Positions 44,974-55,215 are shown, numbered from the stretch's first letter. The stretch is 64,000 bases of DNA from Glutamicibacter sp. JL.03c (GCF_025854375.1 NZ_CP107575.1:2046001-2110000); one strand, 5' to 3'. Program-made: numbers and translations. Notes: generated by a model from the letters alone, not told the origin.

Positions 44974-47682
44974 CTAGTTAGCAGCAGCGATCTGGCGCAG
45001 TACGTACTGCAGGATGCCACCGTTGCGGTAGTAGTCGGCTTCACCTGGGGTGTCGATGCGCAGAACTGCATCGAACTCGGTGACCTTGCCGTCTTCAGCG
45101 GTTGCGGTGACCTTCAGGGTCTTCGGGGTGGTGCCGTTGTTCAGCTCGGTCACGCCGGCGACTGCGAAGGTCTCGGTACCGGTCAGACCCAGCGAATCAG
45201 CGGACTCGCCCTCGGGGAACTGCAGCGGAAGAACGCCCATGCCGATCAGGTTCGAGCGGTGGATACGCTCGAAGGACTCGGTGATGACGGCCTTGACGCC
45301 CAGCAGTGCGGTGCCCTTGGCAGCCCAGTCACGCGAGGAGCCCGAACCGTATTCCTTGCCACCAAGAACGACCAGCGGGGTGCCGGCGGCCTTGTAGTTC
45401 TCTGCAGCATCGTAAACGTACGACTGCGGAGCACCTTCCTGGGTGAAGTCGCGGGTGAAGCCACCCTCAACGCCATCCAGGAGCTGGTTCTTGATGCGGA
45501 TATTGGCGAAGGTACCGCGGATCATGACTTCGTGGTTACCACGGCGCGAGCCGTAGGAGTTGAAGTCCTTGCGATCCACACCGTTCTCGATCAGGTAGCG
45601 GCCAGCCGGGGTTTCCGACTTGAACGAACCTGCCGGCGAGATGTGGTCGGTAGTGACCGAGTCGCCCAGCTTCAGCAAAACGCGCGCGCCGTTGATGTCC
45701 TCAACAGGCTGTGGCTCTGCGGTCATGCCATCGAAGTAAGGAGCCTTGCGTGCGTAGGTCGAGTTCTCGTCCCATGCGAAGGTCGAACCCTCAGGGGTGT
45801 CCAGTGCCTTCCAGCGCTCGTCGCCGTCGAAGACGCCTTCGTAGCCCTTGGCGAACATGGCCTTGTCAATCGACGAGTCCATGATCTGCTGAACCTCGAC
45901 TGGCGATGGCCAGATGTCCTTCAGGAAGACATCGTTGCCCTCGGAGTCCTGGCCCAATGCGTCGGTCTCGAAGTCGAAGTCCATGGTGCCAGCCAGCGCG
46001 TAGGCGATAACCAGTGGCGGGGAAGCCAGGTAGTTCATCTTCACGTCTGGGTTGATACGGCCTTCGAAGTTGCGGTTACCGGTCAGCACTGCGGTAGCTG
46101 CGAGGTCGTTGGCGTTGATCGCCTCGGAGATCTCAGCATCCAATGGACCGGAGTTACCGATGCAAGTTGCGCAGCCGTAGCCAACAACGAAGAAGCCGAG
46201 CTTCTCCAGGTATGGCATCAGGCCGGACTTCTCGTAGTACTCGGTAACGACCTTCGAGCCTGGTGCGACCGAGGTCTTGACCCATGGCTTGGAGGACAGA
46301 CCCTTGTCGGCAGCGTTGCGAGCCAGGACGGCTGCGGCCAGCATGACCGAGGGGTTGGAGGTGTTGGTGCACGAGGTGATCGATGCGATCGAAACCAGGC
46401 CGTGGTCCAAGGTGAACTTGGTGCCATCTTCCTTGGTGACCTCGACAGCGGTCGATGGACGGCCGATGCCCTGGGTGTCCTCTGCGTCCGACACGTAGTT
46501 GTGCAGGTCCTTGCGGAACTGTTCCTTCGAGGACGAGAGCTCGATGCGGTCCTGTGGACGCTTCGGGCCAGCGATCGATGGAACAACGGTGGACAGATCC
46601 AGCTCGATGAATTCCGAGAAACGGATTTCGCGGCTTGGATCGTGCCACATGCCCTGTTCCTTGGCGTAAGCCTCGACCAGTGCCACGTTCTCGTCGCTGC
46701 GGCCGGTCAGGCGCAGGTAGTCGAGGGTGACATCGTCGATCGGGAACATTGCGGCCGTGGAGCCGAATTCTGGGGACATGTTGCCGATGGTGGCGCGGTT
46801 GGCCAGCGGCACCTGGGCGACACCTTCGCCGTAGAACTCAACGAACTTGCCGACAACACCGTGCTTGCGCAGCATTTCGGTGATGGTCAGAACCACGTCG
46901 GTTGCGGTGGCGCCGGCTGGGATCGAGCCAGAAAGCTTGAAGCCGACAACGCGTGGGATCAGCATGGAGACAGGCTGGCCGAGCATCGCTGCTTCGGCCT
47001 CAATGCCGCCAACGCCCCAACCCAGCACGCCCAGGCCGTTGACCATGGTGGTGTGGGAGTCGGTGCCTACGCAGCTATCTGGGTAGGCGCGCAGGACACC
47101 GTTGACCTCGCGGGTCATGATGGTGCGAGCCAAGAACTCGATGTTGACCTGGTGCACGATGCCGGTTCCCGGTGGAACGACCTTGAAGTCGTCAAAAGCG
47201 GTCTGGCCCCAACGCAGGAACTGGTAACGCTCACCATTGCGCTGGTATTCGATTTCCATGTTGCGCTCGACTGCGCCCTTGAAACCGAAGGTATCGATCT
47301 GCACGGAGTGGTCGATGACCATTTCGGCAGGTGCCAGTGGGTTCACACGGGTTGGGTCGCCGCCGAGGTCCTTGACGGCCTCGCGCATGGTTGCCAAGTC
47401 AACAACACATGGAACACCGGTGAAGTCCTGCATGAGGACTCGACCCGGGGTGAACTGGATTTCGGTGTTCGGCTGAGCCGAAGCATCCCACTGACCCAGT
47501 GCGTTGATGTGTGACTTGGTTACGTTCGCGCCATCTTCGGTACGAAGCAGGTTCTCAAGCAGAACCTTAAGGCTGTAGGGAAGGCTTTCCGAGCCTTCGA
47601 CCGTATTCAGTCGGTAAATTTCGTATTCGGTTCCATTGACGTCAAGTACGCCCTTGGCACCGAAGCTGTCCACATTGCTCAC
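44974..47682 (-). CDS. acnA: Aconitate hydratase
   Basis: Isomerises citrate to isocitrate in the TCA cycle, with a [4Fe-4S] cluster. The 902 residues contain the cluster ligands [13 protein letters not shown] and [14 protein letters not shown], the [21 protein letters not shown] substrate loop, and the C-terminal [17 protein letters not shown] swivel domain. The GTG at 47682 has AGAGGAG 7 bases upstream; upstream in-frame ATGs lack family similarity. The upstream region holds a 20-bp palindrome. Confidence 0.96.
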   Translation of the reverse strand: MSNVDSFGAKGVLDVNGTEYEIYRLNTVEGSESLPYSLKVLLENLLRTEDGANVTKSHINALGQWDASAQPNTEIQFTPGRVLMQDFTGVPCVVDLATMREAVKDLGGDPTRVNPLAPAEMVIDHSVQIDTFGFKGAVERNMEIEYQRNGERYQFLRWGQTAFDDFKVVPPGTGIVHQVNIEFLARTIMTREVNGVLRAYPDSCVGTDSHTTMVNGLGVLGWGVGGIEAEAAMLGQPVSMLIPRVVGFKLSGSIPAGATATDVVLTITEMLRKHGVVGKFVEFYGEGVAQVPLANRATIGNMSPEFGSTAAMFPIDDVTLDYLRLTGRSDENVALVEAYAKEQGMWHDPSREIRFSEFIELDLSTVVPSIAGPKRPQDRIELSSSKEQFRKDLHNYVSDAEDTQGIGRPSTAVEVTKEDGTKFTLDHGLVSIASITSCTNTSNPSVMLAAAVLARNAADKGLSSKPWVKTSVAPGSKVVTEYYEKSGLMPYLEKLGFFVVGYGCATCIGNSGPLDAEISEAINANDLAATAVLTGNRNFEGRINPDVKMNYLASPPLVIAYALAGTMDFDFETDALGQDSEGNDVFLKDIWPSPVEVQQIMDSSIDKAMFAKGYEGVFDGDERWKALDTPEGSTFAWDENSTYARKAPYFDGMTAEPQPVEDINGARVLLKLGDSVTTDHISPAGSFKSETPAGRYLIENGVDRKDFNSYGSRRGNHEVMIRGTFANIRIKNQLLDGVEGGFTRDFTQEGAPQSYVYDAAENYKAAGTPLVVLGGKEYGSGSSRDWAAKGTALLGVKAVITESFERIHRSNLIGMGVLPLQFPEGESADSLGLTGTETFAVAGVTELNNGTTPKTLKVTATAEDGKVTEFDAVLRIDTPGEADYYRNGGILQYVLRQIAAAN

Positions 47683-47735
47683 GTGGGACTCCTCTCGCCA
47701 GACACTCATTCTGTTGCACACGCACACTGAAATTC

Positions 47736-47755
47736 CAGTTAGGAGTTCCTAACTG
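47736..47755 (-). promoter_or_regulatory. Palindrome in the acnA upstream region
   Basis: CAGTTAGGAGTTCCTAACTG is a 9-2-9 perfect dyad 53 bases before the acnA start. A partial copy (GTTCCTA) recurs 22 bases further upstream. It resembles the TTAGG/CCTAA half-sites of iron regulators of the DtxR type but with different spacing. A repressor site is likely; which protein binds is unknown. Confidence 0.5.
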
Positions 47756-47873
47756 AGATAGTCAGGTTCCTAGCGCGGCAGAGCTAAAAACAGTCTATCG
47801 CCAACTGCGAGAAAAAGACTCCTCGGAATAAGCTTTCATCGAAATTCGTGTCCGAATGGACGATTTCACCCGG

Positions 47874-49196
47874 TTAACGTCGCACGAAGAGCCCGATCGA
47901 CTCCATATGGTGGGTGTGCGGGTACAAATCGTGAATCTCCACGTGCTCTAATTCGTAGCCGCGCGCAGTCAATCGAGCGATATCGCGGGCGAAAGATGCC
48001 GGATCGCAGGAGACGTAACAAATGCGCGAGACCCCGCTTGAACCTAGTTCAGCGGCGACTTGCTTGTCGATGCCAGCCCTTGGCGGATCCAGCACCACCG
48101 CATCCAAGTTGGCATCGCGAGCTACCTGGCGCAAGACACGTTCAACGCGTCCGCGAATCACCGTCGCCTGTCCGAAGGATTTCAGATTCTTCTTCGCATC
48201 GGCGTGGGTTCCCGGGGCGCCCTCAATGGAGAAGACCCGCCCCTGCTGCCCCACGGCCTTCGCTAGCGGCAATGAGAACAGCCCGGCTCCTGCATACAAG
48301 TCGGCAATTTGCTCGCCACGTGCCGGCTCAATCAATTCGACGACCCGCTCGCTGAGCAGGTTCGCCGCGGCGCGGTGCACTTGCCAGAACCCTTCACCGG
48401 TAATCCGGTACTTCTCCCCCATGGCCTTTTCGCTCAGCCAGGGGTCGCCGGCCAAAACCTGCAAGGATCCCTTGCCATCCGCTGCGGACCCGCCCCGCTG
48501 GCTGAATGATGCAACGTTCACGCCTTCGGGGAACTGCTTGGCGACCTTAGCCGCAGCACCTGGTTTGGTCTCGGAGAGCAAGACCAGGATGGTTCGATCA
48601 TCCGCGCTGGACACTGCCACCTCCACGCGGTCAATACCGGAATAGTCCACCACATAGATTCCACTGCTTTCGATGGCAGGATGAGCCAGTGGCATCGAAT
48701 CGATGCTCGTCAGCTCGTTGCTGCGGAATCCGCTCATGGCCAGGCGTCCTGCGCTGTCTACCGAATAGGACATGCGTGTACGCCAGCCAAGGCCGTCCGC
48801 CGAGCCGGCGGCCGCCTGCACCGCTGGGAAGTTGCAGTCCTCGGCCTTCAAACCTCCTAGCCGGGTGAACTGCTCGGCTGCGACCTGGGCCTTCAATACA
48901 CGCTGGTAGTCCAGGGAAATATGCCCGAACTCCGCTCCGCCTACGGGATCCTGGTGCTTGAGCGCATTGGCGGCATCCCAGAAGTGCGGTACACGATGCT
49001 CGCTGGCTTCATGGACCTCCACGACATCGGCGCGCCAGAATTTGGCGTCAGGCGCCGAATCGGTGAGCCGGACGGATACGAGTTCGCCGGGAATACCATG
49101 ACGCACAAAAATCACCCGGCCTTCGTGGCGGGCAACCGTATGCCCGCCGTGGGCAATGTTGCCCAAACGAACTTGAAGCGCAGGTGATTCAGTCAT
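47874..49196 (-). CDS. TRAM-domain RNA (uracil-5-)-methyltransferase
   Basis: A 440-residue member of the RumA/TrmA group. An N-terminal TRAM RNA-binding domain (about 5-65: VRLGNIAHGGHTVARHEGRVIFV) precedes the SAM domain with ADLYAGAGLFSLPLA, DAVVLDPPRAG and the catalytic Cys in YVSCDPASFARD. The four-Cys iron-sulfur motif of RumA is absent. Target RNA position cannot be told. It corresponds in position to the mycobacterial Rv2689c. Confidence 0.88.
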   Translation of the reverse strand: MTESPALQVRLGNIAHGGHTVARHEGRVIFVRHGIPGELVSVRLTDSAPDAKFWRADVVEVHEASEHRVPHFWDAANALKHQDPVGGAEFGHISLDYQRVLKAQVAAEQFTRLGGLKAEDCNFPAVQAAAGSADGLGWRTRMSYSVDSAGRLAMSGFRSNELTSIDSMPLAHPAIESSGIYVVDYSGIDRVEVAVSSADDRTILVLLSETKPGAAAKVAKQFPEGVNVASFSQRGGSAADGKGSLQVLAGDPWLSEKAMGEKYRITGEGFWQVHRAAANLLSERVVELIEPARGEQIADLYAGAGLFSLPLAKAVGQQGRVFSIEGAPGTHADAKKNLKSFGQATVIRGRVERVLRQVARDANLDAVVLDPPRAGIDKQVAAELGSSGVSRICYVSCDPASFARDIARLTARGYELEHVEIHDLYPHTHHMESIGLFVRR

Positions 49197-49222
49197 TTTT
49201 TCGTCTTTCATCAAAAGTGTTT

Positions 49223-51217
49223 CTAGCGGTGCGCCGAGTATTCTTCGGTGGCGCCGCCGCCAACAGTGCGCGATGCGCTCTGCAGCCGCCATGGCACCGA
49301 AGCGATCAGCACGCCTGGTTCATAGTGCAATCGGTTCTTGACGCGAAGCGCGGTCTGGTTGTGGACCAGTTGCTCCCACCACCGTCCGACCACGTATTCG
49401 GGGATGTACACCACGATCAGTTCGCGAGGCGACTCGCGCTTGATGGAACGGATATGTTCGATCAGCGCACCGGGGATGTCGCGGTACGGCGATGCCAAGG
49501 CCGTAATCGGCACGGGAATGCCCAAACGCTCCCAGTCTTCTAGGGTCTTCTCGGTTTTTGCGCGCTCGACGTCAACGATGATTGCCTCAAGCTTTGAAGG
49601 CCGAGATGCTCGGGCGAAGGCCAGTGCGCGAAGCACGGGTTTGCGCACCGTGGAGACCAAGACCAGCGCATGCACTCGCGACGGCAAGGCGGTGGCCGCA
49701 TAATCCTCGTCGACCGCCAATTCCGCATCGACCTTTTGGTAGTGCCGCTGCAGGGAATCCATGATCAGCATCAGCACCACAATGCCCAGCAGCGCCAGCC
49801 ACGCGCCGTGCACGAACCTGGTCGCCAGGACGACCACCAGCACCAGCGCCGAGAGGATCAAACCGACCAGATTGAGCATGCGCTTGCGCTGTTTCGCAGC
49901 GCGGATCCGCCGATCCGCGACGGGAACCAGAACACGCTTCCAGTGCTTGAGCATGCCCAGCTGGCTGAGTGTAAAGGAGACGAAAACGCCGACAACATAA
50001 AGCTGCACCAGCAGGGTCACGTCGCCTTGGAAGAGCAGCACCAGGACAATGGCGGCCACCCCCAAGGACAAGATGCCGTTGGAGAACCCCAGCCGGTCGC
50101 CGCGGGTTCGCAATTGGCGCGGCAGGAAACCGTCGGTGGCCAAGTGGCTGGCCAGCGACGGGAATGAATTGAACGCCTGGTTTCCAGCCAGGAGCAGCAC
50201 CGCGATGGTCAACACCGACACGAGGATGAGGCCCAGCGTGTAGTCGCCGAAGACCGCTTGGGCCAATTGCCCCAAAACCGGCACCTGAACGAAGCCCTCG
50301 GGGATCGGAGCACCGTTCAGCAGGAATGATTCGTGCGGATCGGCAACCACCTTGATGCCCGTGGCGCGTGCAAGCATCAGGGTGCCAAGCGTGAGTACGC
50401 CGGAGAGCAAGCCCAGTACCAGCAGGATCCGGCCGGCGTTCTTGGCCCGGGGCTTGGCCAGTGTTTGCACATTGGAAATCGGCACTTCAATACCGGTCAG
50501 AGCTGCCGATCCGGTGCTGAAGGCACGGAGGATCAGAAGTGCGCCTACCATCCCTTGCAAACCGGTAGAAAATTCCGCTTCGGGGACGATCGTGAATTCT
50601 GCGCTGGGCGCCAAGCCAAGGTTTCCAGTGAGAGCCATGACGCCGCCAATGGCAATGAGCAGCAGCATTCCGGCGACAAAGAGATACACCGGAATGGCCT
50701 GGGTCCACCGTCCTTGGCCGGTACCACGGAGGTTTCCCACCACGAGCAGGGCCACCAGAGCTGCCGCAACCCAGGCCTTGTACTCGCCCAGGAACGGCAA
50801 TATTGCGCTGAGGTACGCGGCTGCCGACGAGCTGGAGACGGCAACTGTCAGCACGAAGTCGACGAGCAAGGCGGCCGCAACAGCAGTACCCGGGCGTGCC
50901 CCGAGATTCTTCTTGACGATCTCATAGTCGCCACCGCCCGAGGGATATTCCACCACTGATTGGCGGTAGGACAGCACCAGCACCACGAGCACTACCAGCA
51001 CCGCCACACCCACCGCCGGGGAGAGCATCGTGGCCGCGATGCCAGCCATGGCAAGGGTCAGCAGAATTTCGTCTGGCGCGTATGCCAAGGATGACAAGGC
51101 GCTGGAGGAGAAAATCGGCAACGCAACGTTCGGCGGCAGCGGCTTCTTTTTCAGCTGTTCAGTGCTGAAAGGCCGCCCCACCAAAATCCTCTTGAGACCA
51201 TCAAATAATGCAGGCAC
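49223..51217 (-). CDS. KimA-like APC-family permease (likely K+ uptake)
   Basis: A 664-residue APC-superfamily transporter with about twelve membrane segments up to residue 490 and a cytoplasmic C-terminal domain of about 170 residues. The N-terminal pattern SSSALSSLAYAPDEIL, LSYRQSVVEYPSGGGDYEIVKKNLG and LLVDFVLTVAVSSS closely resembles the potassium importer KimA of Bacillus as I recall it. It is divergent from two RCK-type TrkA genes, which fits potassium. The C-terminal domain may carry regulation, as in KimA. Function is inferred from similarity and context. Confidence 0.8.
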   Translation of the reverse strand: MPALFDGLKRILVGRPFSTEQLKKKPLPPNVALPIFSSSALSSLAYAPDEILLTLAMAGIAATMLSPAVGVAVLVVLVVLVLSYRQSVVEYPSGGGDYEIVKKNLGARPGTAVAAALLVDFVLTVAVSSSSAAAYLSAILPFLGEYKAWVAAALVALLVVGNLRGTGQGRWTQAIPVYLFVAGMLLLIAIGGVMALTGNLGLAPSAEFTIVPEAEFSTGLQGMVGALLILRAFSTGSAALTGIEVPISNVQTLAKPRAKNAGRILLVLGLLSGVLTLGTLMLARATGIKVVADPHESFLLNGAPIPEGFVQVPVLGQLAQAVFGDYTLGLILVSVLTIAVLLLAGNQAFNSFPSLASHLATDGFLPRQLRTRGDRLGFSNGILSLGVAAIVLVLLFQGDVTLLVQLYVVGVFVSFTLSQLGMLKHWKRVLVPVADRRIRAAKQRKRMLNLVGLILSALVLVVVLATRFVHGAWLALLGIVVLMLIMDSLQRHYQKVDAELAVDEDYAATALPSRVHALVLVSTVRKPVLRALAFARASRPSKLEAIIVDVERAKTEKTLEDWERLGIPVPITALASPYRDIPGALIEHIRSIKRESPRELIVVYIPEYVVGRWWEQLVHNQTALRVKNRLHYEPGVLIASVPWRLQSASRTVGGGATEEYSAHR

Positions 51218-51362
51218 GACATAACGTTATCGCAGGTATGCAAGGCACACGGGTGGTTCATCGCCAAGGAAGTGGGACCGAACAGCGCTATTGTTGCATT
51301 CGGAGCACCGTTTGAGGGTGCTTCGAGCAATCACCACGAGCAGCGATTCCAAGGAGATTTCG

Positions 51363-52040
51363 GTGGCACATTTTGTGATCATGGGTTGCGGGCGCGTCGG
51401 CGTTTCGCTCGCCCATACACTGGATTCAGCGGGGCATTCGGTGGCCATCATCGATCAAGACGCTCATGCGTTCCGCCGTCTCAGCACAGACTTCGGGGGC
51501 CTCACCGTCACCGGTCGCGGATTCGACCGCGACACCTTGGAAGCAGCGAAAATTCATGGCGCCTACGCCTTCGCCGCTGTTTCCAGCGGTGATAATTCCA
51601 ACATTCTGGCTACCCGCGTAGCGCGCGAAACCTACAACGTCCCCCATGTCGTGGCCAGGATCTACGATCCAGGGCGAGCCGAGATCTATCAGCGCCTGGG
51701 CATCCCGACTGTGGCCGCGGTGCGTTGGAGCACCGATCAGGTCCTGCGCCGCATCCTGCCGGATTATTCGATGCGCGGCGATTTCCGGGAGCCTTCAGGC
51801 CGACTGGTGCTGACCGAAGTCGCGTTGAATCGCGGCTGGTACGGACGGCTGGTCAAGGATCTTGAAGCCGCTGCCGGCGTGCGGGTTGCCTACCTGACGC
51901 GCTTCGGAGAAGGCACCATTCCGCAGAACCGCACCCGCCTGCAAGGCGGCGACCTGGTCCATGTCATGATGCGCATTGACCAGCTCAAGGACGTGGAAAA
52001 GGTCCTTGCCAGCCCCCCTGCTCCCCTGCCGAACGACTAA
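51363..52040 (+). CDS. ceoB: TrkA-type K+ uptake regulator, first copy
   Basis: A 225-residue RCK protein. The N-terminal Rossmann fold starts AHFVIMGCGRVGVSLAHTL (NAD-binding GCGRVG) with IDQD at the end of the second strand; the C-terminal TrkA_C domain covers about 145-215. Such proteins gate potassium transporters in response to nucleotides. The GTG at 51363 has AAGGAG 6 bases upstream. It is followed 13 bp later by a second TrkA gene and is divergent from the KimA-like permease. Confidence 0.9.
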   Translation: MAHFVIMGCGRVGVSLAHTLDSAGHSVAIIDQDAHAFRRLSTDFGGLTVTGRGFDRDTLEAAKIHGAYAFAAVSSGDNSNILATRVARETYNVPHVVARIYDPGRAEIYQRLGIPTVAAVRWSTDQVLRRILPDYSMRGDFREPSGRLVLTEVALNRGWYGRLVKDLEAAAGVRVAYLTRFGEGTIPQNRTRLQGGDLVHVMMRIDQLKDVEKVLASPPAPLPND

Positions 52041-52053
52041 CTGAAAGGCCACC

Positions 52054-52719
52054 ATGAAAGTCATGATTGCCGGAGCCGGTTCAGTCGGTTCCTCCATCGC
52101 CCGCGAACTCGTGATCAACGACCACGAGGTCCTGCTGATCGATATCCAGCCGGAAATGGCTGAACGTGAAGATCTTGAAGGCGTTAAGTGGCTGATCGGC
52201 GATGCGTGCGAGCTCGCCGTTCTGCAGCAAGCGCGCCTTGAAGACTACGATGTCGTGGTTTCTGCCAGCGGCGATGACAAGGTGAACCTCGTGGTCTCGC
52301 TCTTGGCCAAGAGCGAGTTCGGCATACGCCGCACGGTAGGCCGGGTGAACAATCCGAAGAACGAGTGGATGTTCGATGATGCTTGGGGAGTCGACGTCGC
52401 CGTGAGCACCCCGCGCCTGATGACCGCGCTGGTTGAGGAAGCCGTGGAAGTCGGCGACCTGGTACGGCTGCTGACCTTGAAGACCGGCGAGGTCTACATG
52501 GTGGAATTCACCGTTCCCCATGACTCCGCGCTCATTGGACGCACCATCGGACGCATTCCATGGCCCGAGGACACCACCTTGATGGCCGTGGTTCGCGATA
52601 AGACTCCATTCCCGCCAAGCGCCGATGATGTAGTTGAGGGTGGCGATGAAATCTTCTTCATCACCACCCCACAGGCCGAACCTCTATTACGCCGGACCTT
52701 GCGCGACGCGACGCGCTAG
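52054..52719 (+). CDS. ceoC: TrkA-type K+ uptake regulator, second copy
   Basis: A 221-residue RCK protein beginning MKVMIAGAGSVGSSIARELV, with the dinucleotide loop GAGSVG and LLIDIQPE acidic strand end. The C-terminal TrkA_C part starts near 140 (VRLLTLKTGEVYMVEF). Together with the preceding gene it resembles the mycobacterial ceoB-ceoC pair (Rv2691-Rv2692). The two probably form a hetero-ring. No TrkH/KtrB-type membrane subunit is in the window. Confidence 0.9.
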   Translation: MKVMIAGAGSVGSSIARELVINDHEVLLIDIQPEMAEREDLEGVKWLIGDACELAVLQQARLEDYDVVVSASGDDKVNLVVSLLAKSEFGIRRTVGRVNNPKNEWMFDDAWGVDVAVSTPRLMTALVEEAVEVGDLVRLLTLKTGEVYMVEFTVPHDSALIGRTIGRIPWPEDTTLMAVVRDKTPFPPSADDVVEGGDEIFFITTPQAEPLLRRTLRDATR

Positions 52720-53463
52720 CTAGCTCGTTGTTGCACCCCTTGCGTCGCCGGTCGCGGTTTGAGCAGGCTTGGAAAGGAGCCAGGCGAACCACAAGCCGGC
52801 GGCATAGAGCGGCACGCCCATCAGCGCACGGGCAACTCCCAAGGGCACCACATGATCCATGTAGTACATGGGCAGCTGCACGGCCAGACGGAGTGCGAAA
52901 ACGGCAATGACGATCCACGTTGCGATCTGGTAGCGGCGCAGCCGATCGGCCTTGTTGCGCCATTCAACGCCTTCGTTGCGGATGAAACCGAAGAGCAAGC
53001 CGATCAGCGGCCAGCGCACGATCACCGAAACCAGCAACGCCAGCAGGTAGGCCCCTGAGGTAAAGAACCCCGGGATGTAGTAGTCCTTCGCGTTGCCGGT
53101 ATGACGTGCGGCGAACGCGCAGATCAGGATGCCGATCAGCCCGGTTGCGGACTGGATCAGCGTGGACCGCTTGGCCAAGCGGAGGATCATGAAGACCACG
53201 CCGAGGCTGATCGAGGCAACCAGCGCCCAGGTGAGGTTGCTGCTCAGGGCGAAAACCATGATGAAGACGAATCCGGGCAGCACCGTTTCCAGGATGCCGC
53301 GGACTCCACCTACCGTGGAGAGCAGATCGATTCCGCCGTCTGCATTTTGGGCGATATTCGAATTCGCGCCAATCATCGAGGCCAAGCTGGGCTTGGTCTC
53401 TTTCTCAGGTTGCTGGCCGTCTTCGCGCCCGAGTTCCTCATTGTGCATTGCTTCTACTTCCAT
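52720..53463 (-). CDS. DUF3159 membrane protein
   Basis: A 247-residue protein with a hydrophilic N-terminus of about 60 residues and six membrane segments. The family pattern is GGVRGILETVLPGFVFIMVF, then FTSGAYLLALLVSVIVRWPLIGLLFG and a basic RNKADRLRRYQIATW loop. It is convergent with ceoC, with stop codons adjacent. The mycobacterial counterpart is Rv2693c; the function is unknown. A start at 53448 is also possible. Confidence 0.85.
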   Translation of the reverse strand: MEVEAMHNEELGREDGQQPEKETKPSLASMIGANSNIAQNADGGIDLLSTVGGVRGILETVLPGFVFIMVFALSSNLTWALVASISLGVVFMILRLAKRSTLIQSATGLIGILICAFAARHTGNAKDYYIPGFFTSGAYLLALLVSVIVRWPLIGLLFGFIRNEGVEWRNKADRLRRYQIATWIVIAVFALRLAVQLPMYYMDHVVPLGVARALMGVPLYAAGLWFAWLLSKPAQTATGDARGATTS

Positions 53464-53513
53464 ATTTCCAACAGCGCCATTGCTACACGGTCACCGCGGA
53501 TATCAGTTGCCCG

Positions 53514-53888
53514 CTACCCTCGGGGTACCGGAACTATAACGTAGCGCGGATTAAAGATCGTCGGGATCTGATCCACCGGCGCGACCATGCCTGAATAGGT
53601 TAGCTTCACGCCGGGCTTGATCCCTGGAACCGATTTTTGCCCCATGAAGATCAAGCGGACATGCGCGGCTGTGCCGCGTCGAGCCGCGGCCCCGCCGAGC
53701 TTGTCGACCACCACGGTTTTGAGCAATGGCGGCTCGTTCGGCGCGGAGTAGCTCACCGATTGGACATACCCGGTGTGCTTCACCCTGCCTTTGAGCGGCA
53801 ATTGTTCCAATGAATCCAGGCATTGGTAGTTCAAGGTCGGGTCCGAAGGCCCGAGGTGCGCTGTTACCGGCTTATCCTTCAACGACAT
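53514..53888 (-). CDS. OB-fold nucleic acid-binding domain protein
   Basis: A 124-residue protein with an OB-fold pattern: RVKHTGYVQSVSYSAPNEPPLLKTVVVD followed by VRLIFMGQKSVPGIKPGVKLTYSGMVA and IFNPRYVIV. It begins 2 bases after the DUF3710 stop, so coupled. The position matches Rv2694c. It may act on RNA or DNA, or with the membrane proteins next to it; no direct evidence is available. Confidence 0.8.
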   Translation of the reverse strand: MSLKDKPVTAHLGPSDPTLNYQCLDSLEQLPLKGRVKHTGYVQSVSYSAPNEPPLLKTVVVDKLGGAAARRGTAAHVRLIFMGQKSVPGIKPGVKLTYSGMVAPVDQIPTIFNPRYVIVPVPRG

Positions 53889-53890
53889 CT

Positions 53891-54580
53891 TTAGCCGATC
53901 TGGGTAATTTCTGGTCCGCGCTCCGGACGCTTGATCTCCGGCTGCGATTCTTCCTGCGCTGGCCGGGTTTGGGCATTTGCCGGAACGTTCAGTGGCAGTA
54001 GTTCTGCCGGGGGCAGTGGCTTGTCACCGCGGTTTACGATGACATCGCGCAAGATCGCGTCCACGACACCAGCTGCCTCTTCATCGGCAATGGCCTTGCC
54101 GCCGATCACCGCACGGAGGAACCAGCGCGCGCCGTCAACCCCGACAAAGCGCAAAGCTACATGTCCGGCACGGCCGTCTGGCAACTGCTGCGGAACCTTG
54201 GCCAGCAGCTCTTCGCCATATTGCCCGTCGCGGGTGAAGATCTCGCCGTTCTGCGCGCCGATATCGCTTTTGATCTTGTCCTTGATGCCGGGCCACAGCG
54301 ATTCGGACTTCGATGAAGAGAAGGCCATGAGCTGAATGCGGGACTCAGCAATCTCCAGCGAGACGGCGATGACGCGCTTATTCGATTCTTCTACGTCCAT
54401 GCGGACTTTGAGGCCGCTGACTGGCTTGATGAGAATCGACCCGAAATCAAGGTACTCATTGGTGTCCTCGACATCCTTAATGTCGAACGGGCCAATTTTT
54501 GGTTCGTCCGGCGCCGCGACAGCCTCGGATGACTCGACCAGAGCCTCATGCTCTTTTGATTTCTTACGCTTGAAAATCAT
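53891..54580 (-). CDS. DUF3710 family protein
   Basis: A 229-residue protein. A charged N-terminus (MIFKRKKSKEHEAL) is followed by the DUF3710 core GPFDIKDVEDTNEYLDFGSILIKPVSGLKVRMDVEESN and LWPGIKDKIKSDIGAQNGE, VDGARWFLRAVIGG. The C-terminal 40 residues are Pro/Glu-rich. It lies 36 bp after dut in transcription order, as in other actinobacteria. Function unknown. Confidence 0.86.
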   Translation of the reverse strand: MIFKRKKSKEHEALVESSEAVAAPDEPKIGPFDIKDVEDTNEYLDFGSILIKPVSGLKVRMDVEESNKRVIAVSLEIAESRIQLMAFSSSKSESLWPGIKDKIKSDIGAQNGEIFTRDGQYGEELLAKVPQQLPDGRAGHVALRFVGVDGARWFLRAVIGGKAIADEEAAGVVDAILRDVIVNRGDKPLPPAELLPLNVPANAQTRPAQEESQPEIKRPERGPEITQIG

Positions 54581-54616
54581 GGTGTCCTTAGGAAACTTGC
54601 TTGTTATCTTCAGTGC

Positions 54617-55075
54617 TTAGTTAGCGGTAAATCCGCCGGTCGATCCGAAGCCGCCGGCGCCACGCGCTGTTTCTTCGAGGGAATCGACTTGGGTGAACGC
54701 CGCCTGCTCGACTTTCTGGATCACGAGCTGGGCAATGCGATCTCCGCGGTTGATGGTGAAGGCTTCCCGCTTGTCGGTATTCAGCAGCGTGACCATGATC
54801 TCACCGCGGTACCCTGCGTCAACAGTGCCGGGGGCATTAACTACTGTGATGCCGTGTTTGGTTGCCAGTCCGCTCCGCGGGTGGACCAAGCCGACGTAGC
54901 CATGAGGGATCGCCAGAGCGATGCCGGTGCGCACCAATGCACGCTCCCCCGGTGCGAGCACCATACCTTCACGAGCGTGCAGGTCAGCACCGGCGTCCGA
55001 AGGATGCGCATAGCTCGGCGCAGGAAGGTCGCTGTCGAGCATTTTGATGGCGATCGAGATTGTTGGCTCACTCAT
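54617..55075 (-). CDS. dut: dUTP diphosphatase
   Basis: Hydrolyses dUTP to dUMP, preventing uracil in DNA. The five motifs of the trimeric family are present in 152 residues: [45 protein letters not shown] and the C-terminal [11 protein letters not shown]. First gene of the dut-DUF3710-OB-DUF3159 run; divergent from DUF3093. Confidence 0.97.
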   Translation of the reverse strand: MSEPTISIAIKMLDSDLPAPSYAHPSDAGADLHAREGMVLAPGERALVRTGIALAIPHGYVGLVHPRSGLATKHGITVVNAPGTVDAGYRGEIMVTLLNTDKREAFTINRGDRIAQLVIQKVEQAAFTQVDSLEETARGAGGFGSTGGFTAN

Positions 55076-55215
55076 CAGTTTGGTTATCCCCCGGGAGTTT
55101 TGTGAAGTGGTCGTTCGATAGTTTCGCTGGGTTAACTCTATCGCGTGCGGCTAGGAATGAGCTGTCTGCTGTGCGGCGTTCCTGGCTCATAGAATTATTG
55201 CCTAGACTTGGAATC

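Noticed and set aside
44899-47514. An 871-codon open frame on the plus strand opposite acnA
   Set aside because: It is the mirror of a strongly biased high-GC gene. acnA shows complete family motifs across the same region, while the plus frame has no recognisable domain.
47736-47755. A classical DtxR/IdeR iron box upstream of acnA
   Set aside because: The 19-bp consensus TTAGGTTAGSCTAACCTAA does not fit; only the outer half-sites are similar and the spacing differs.
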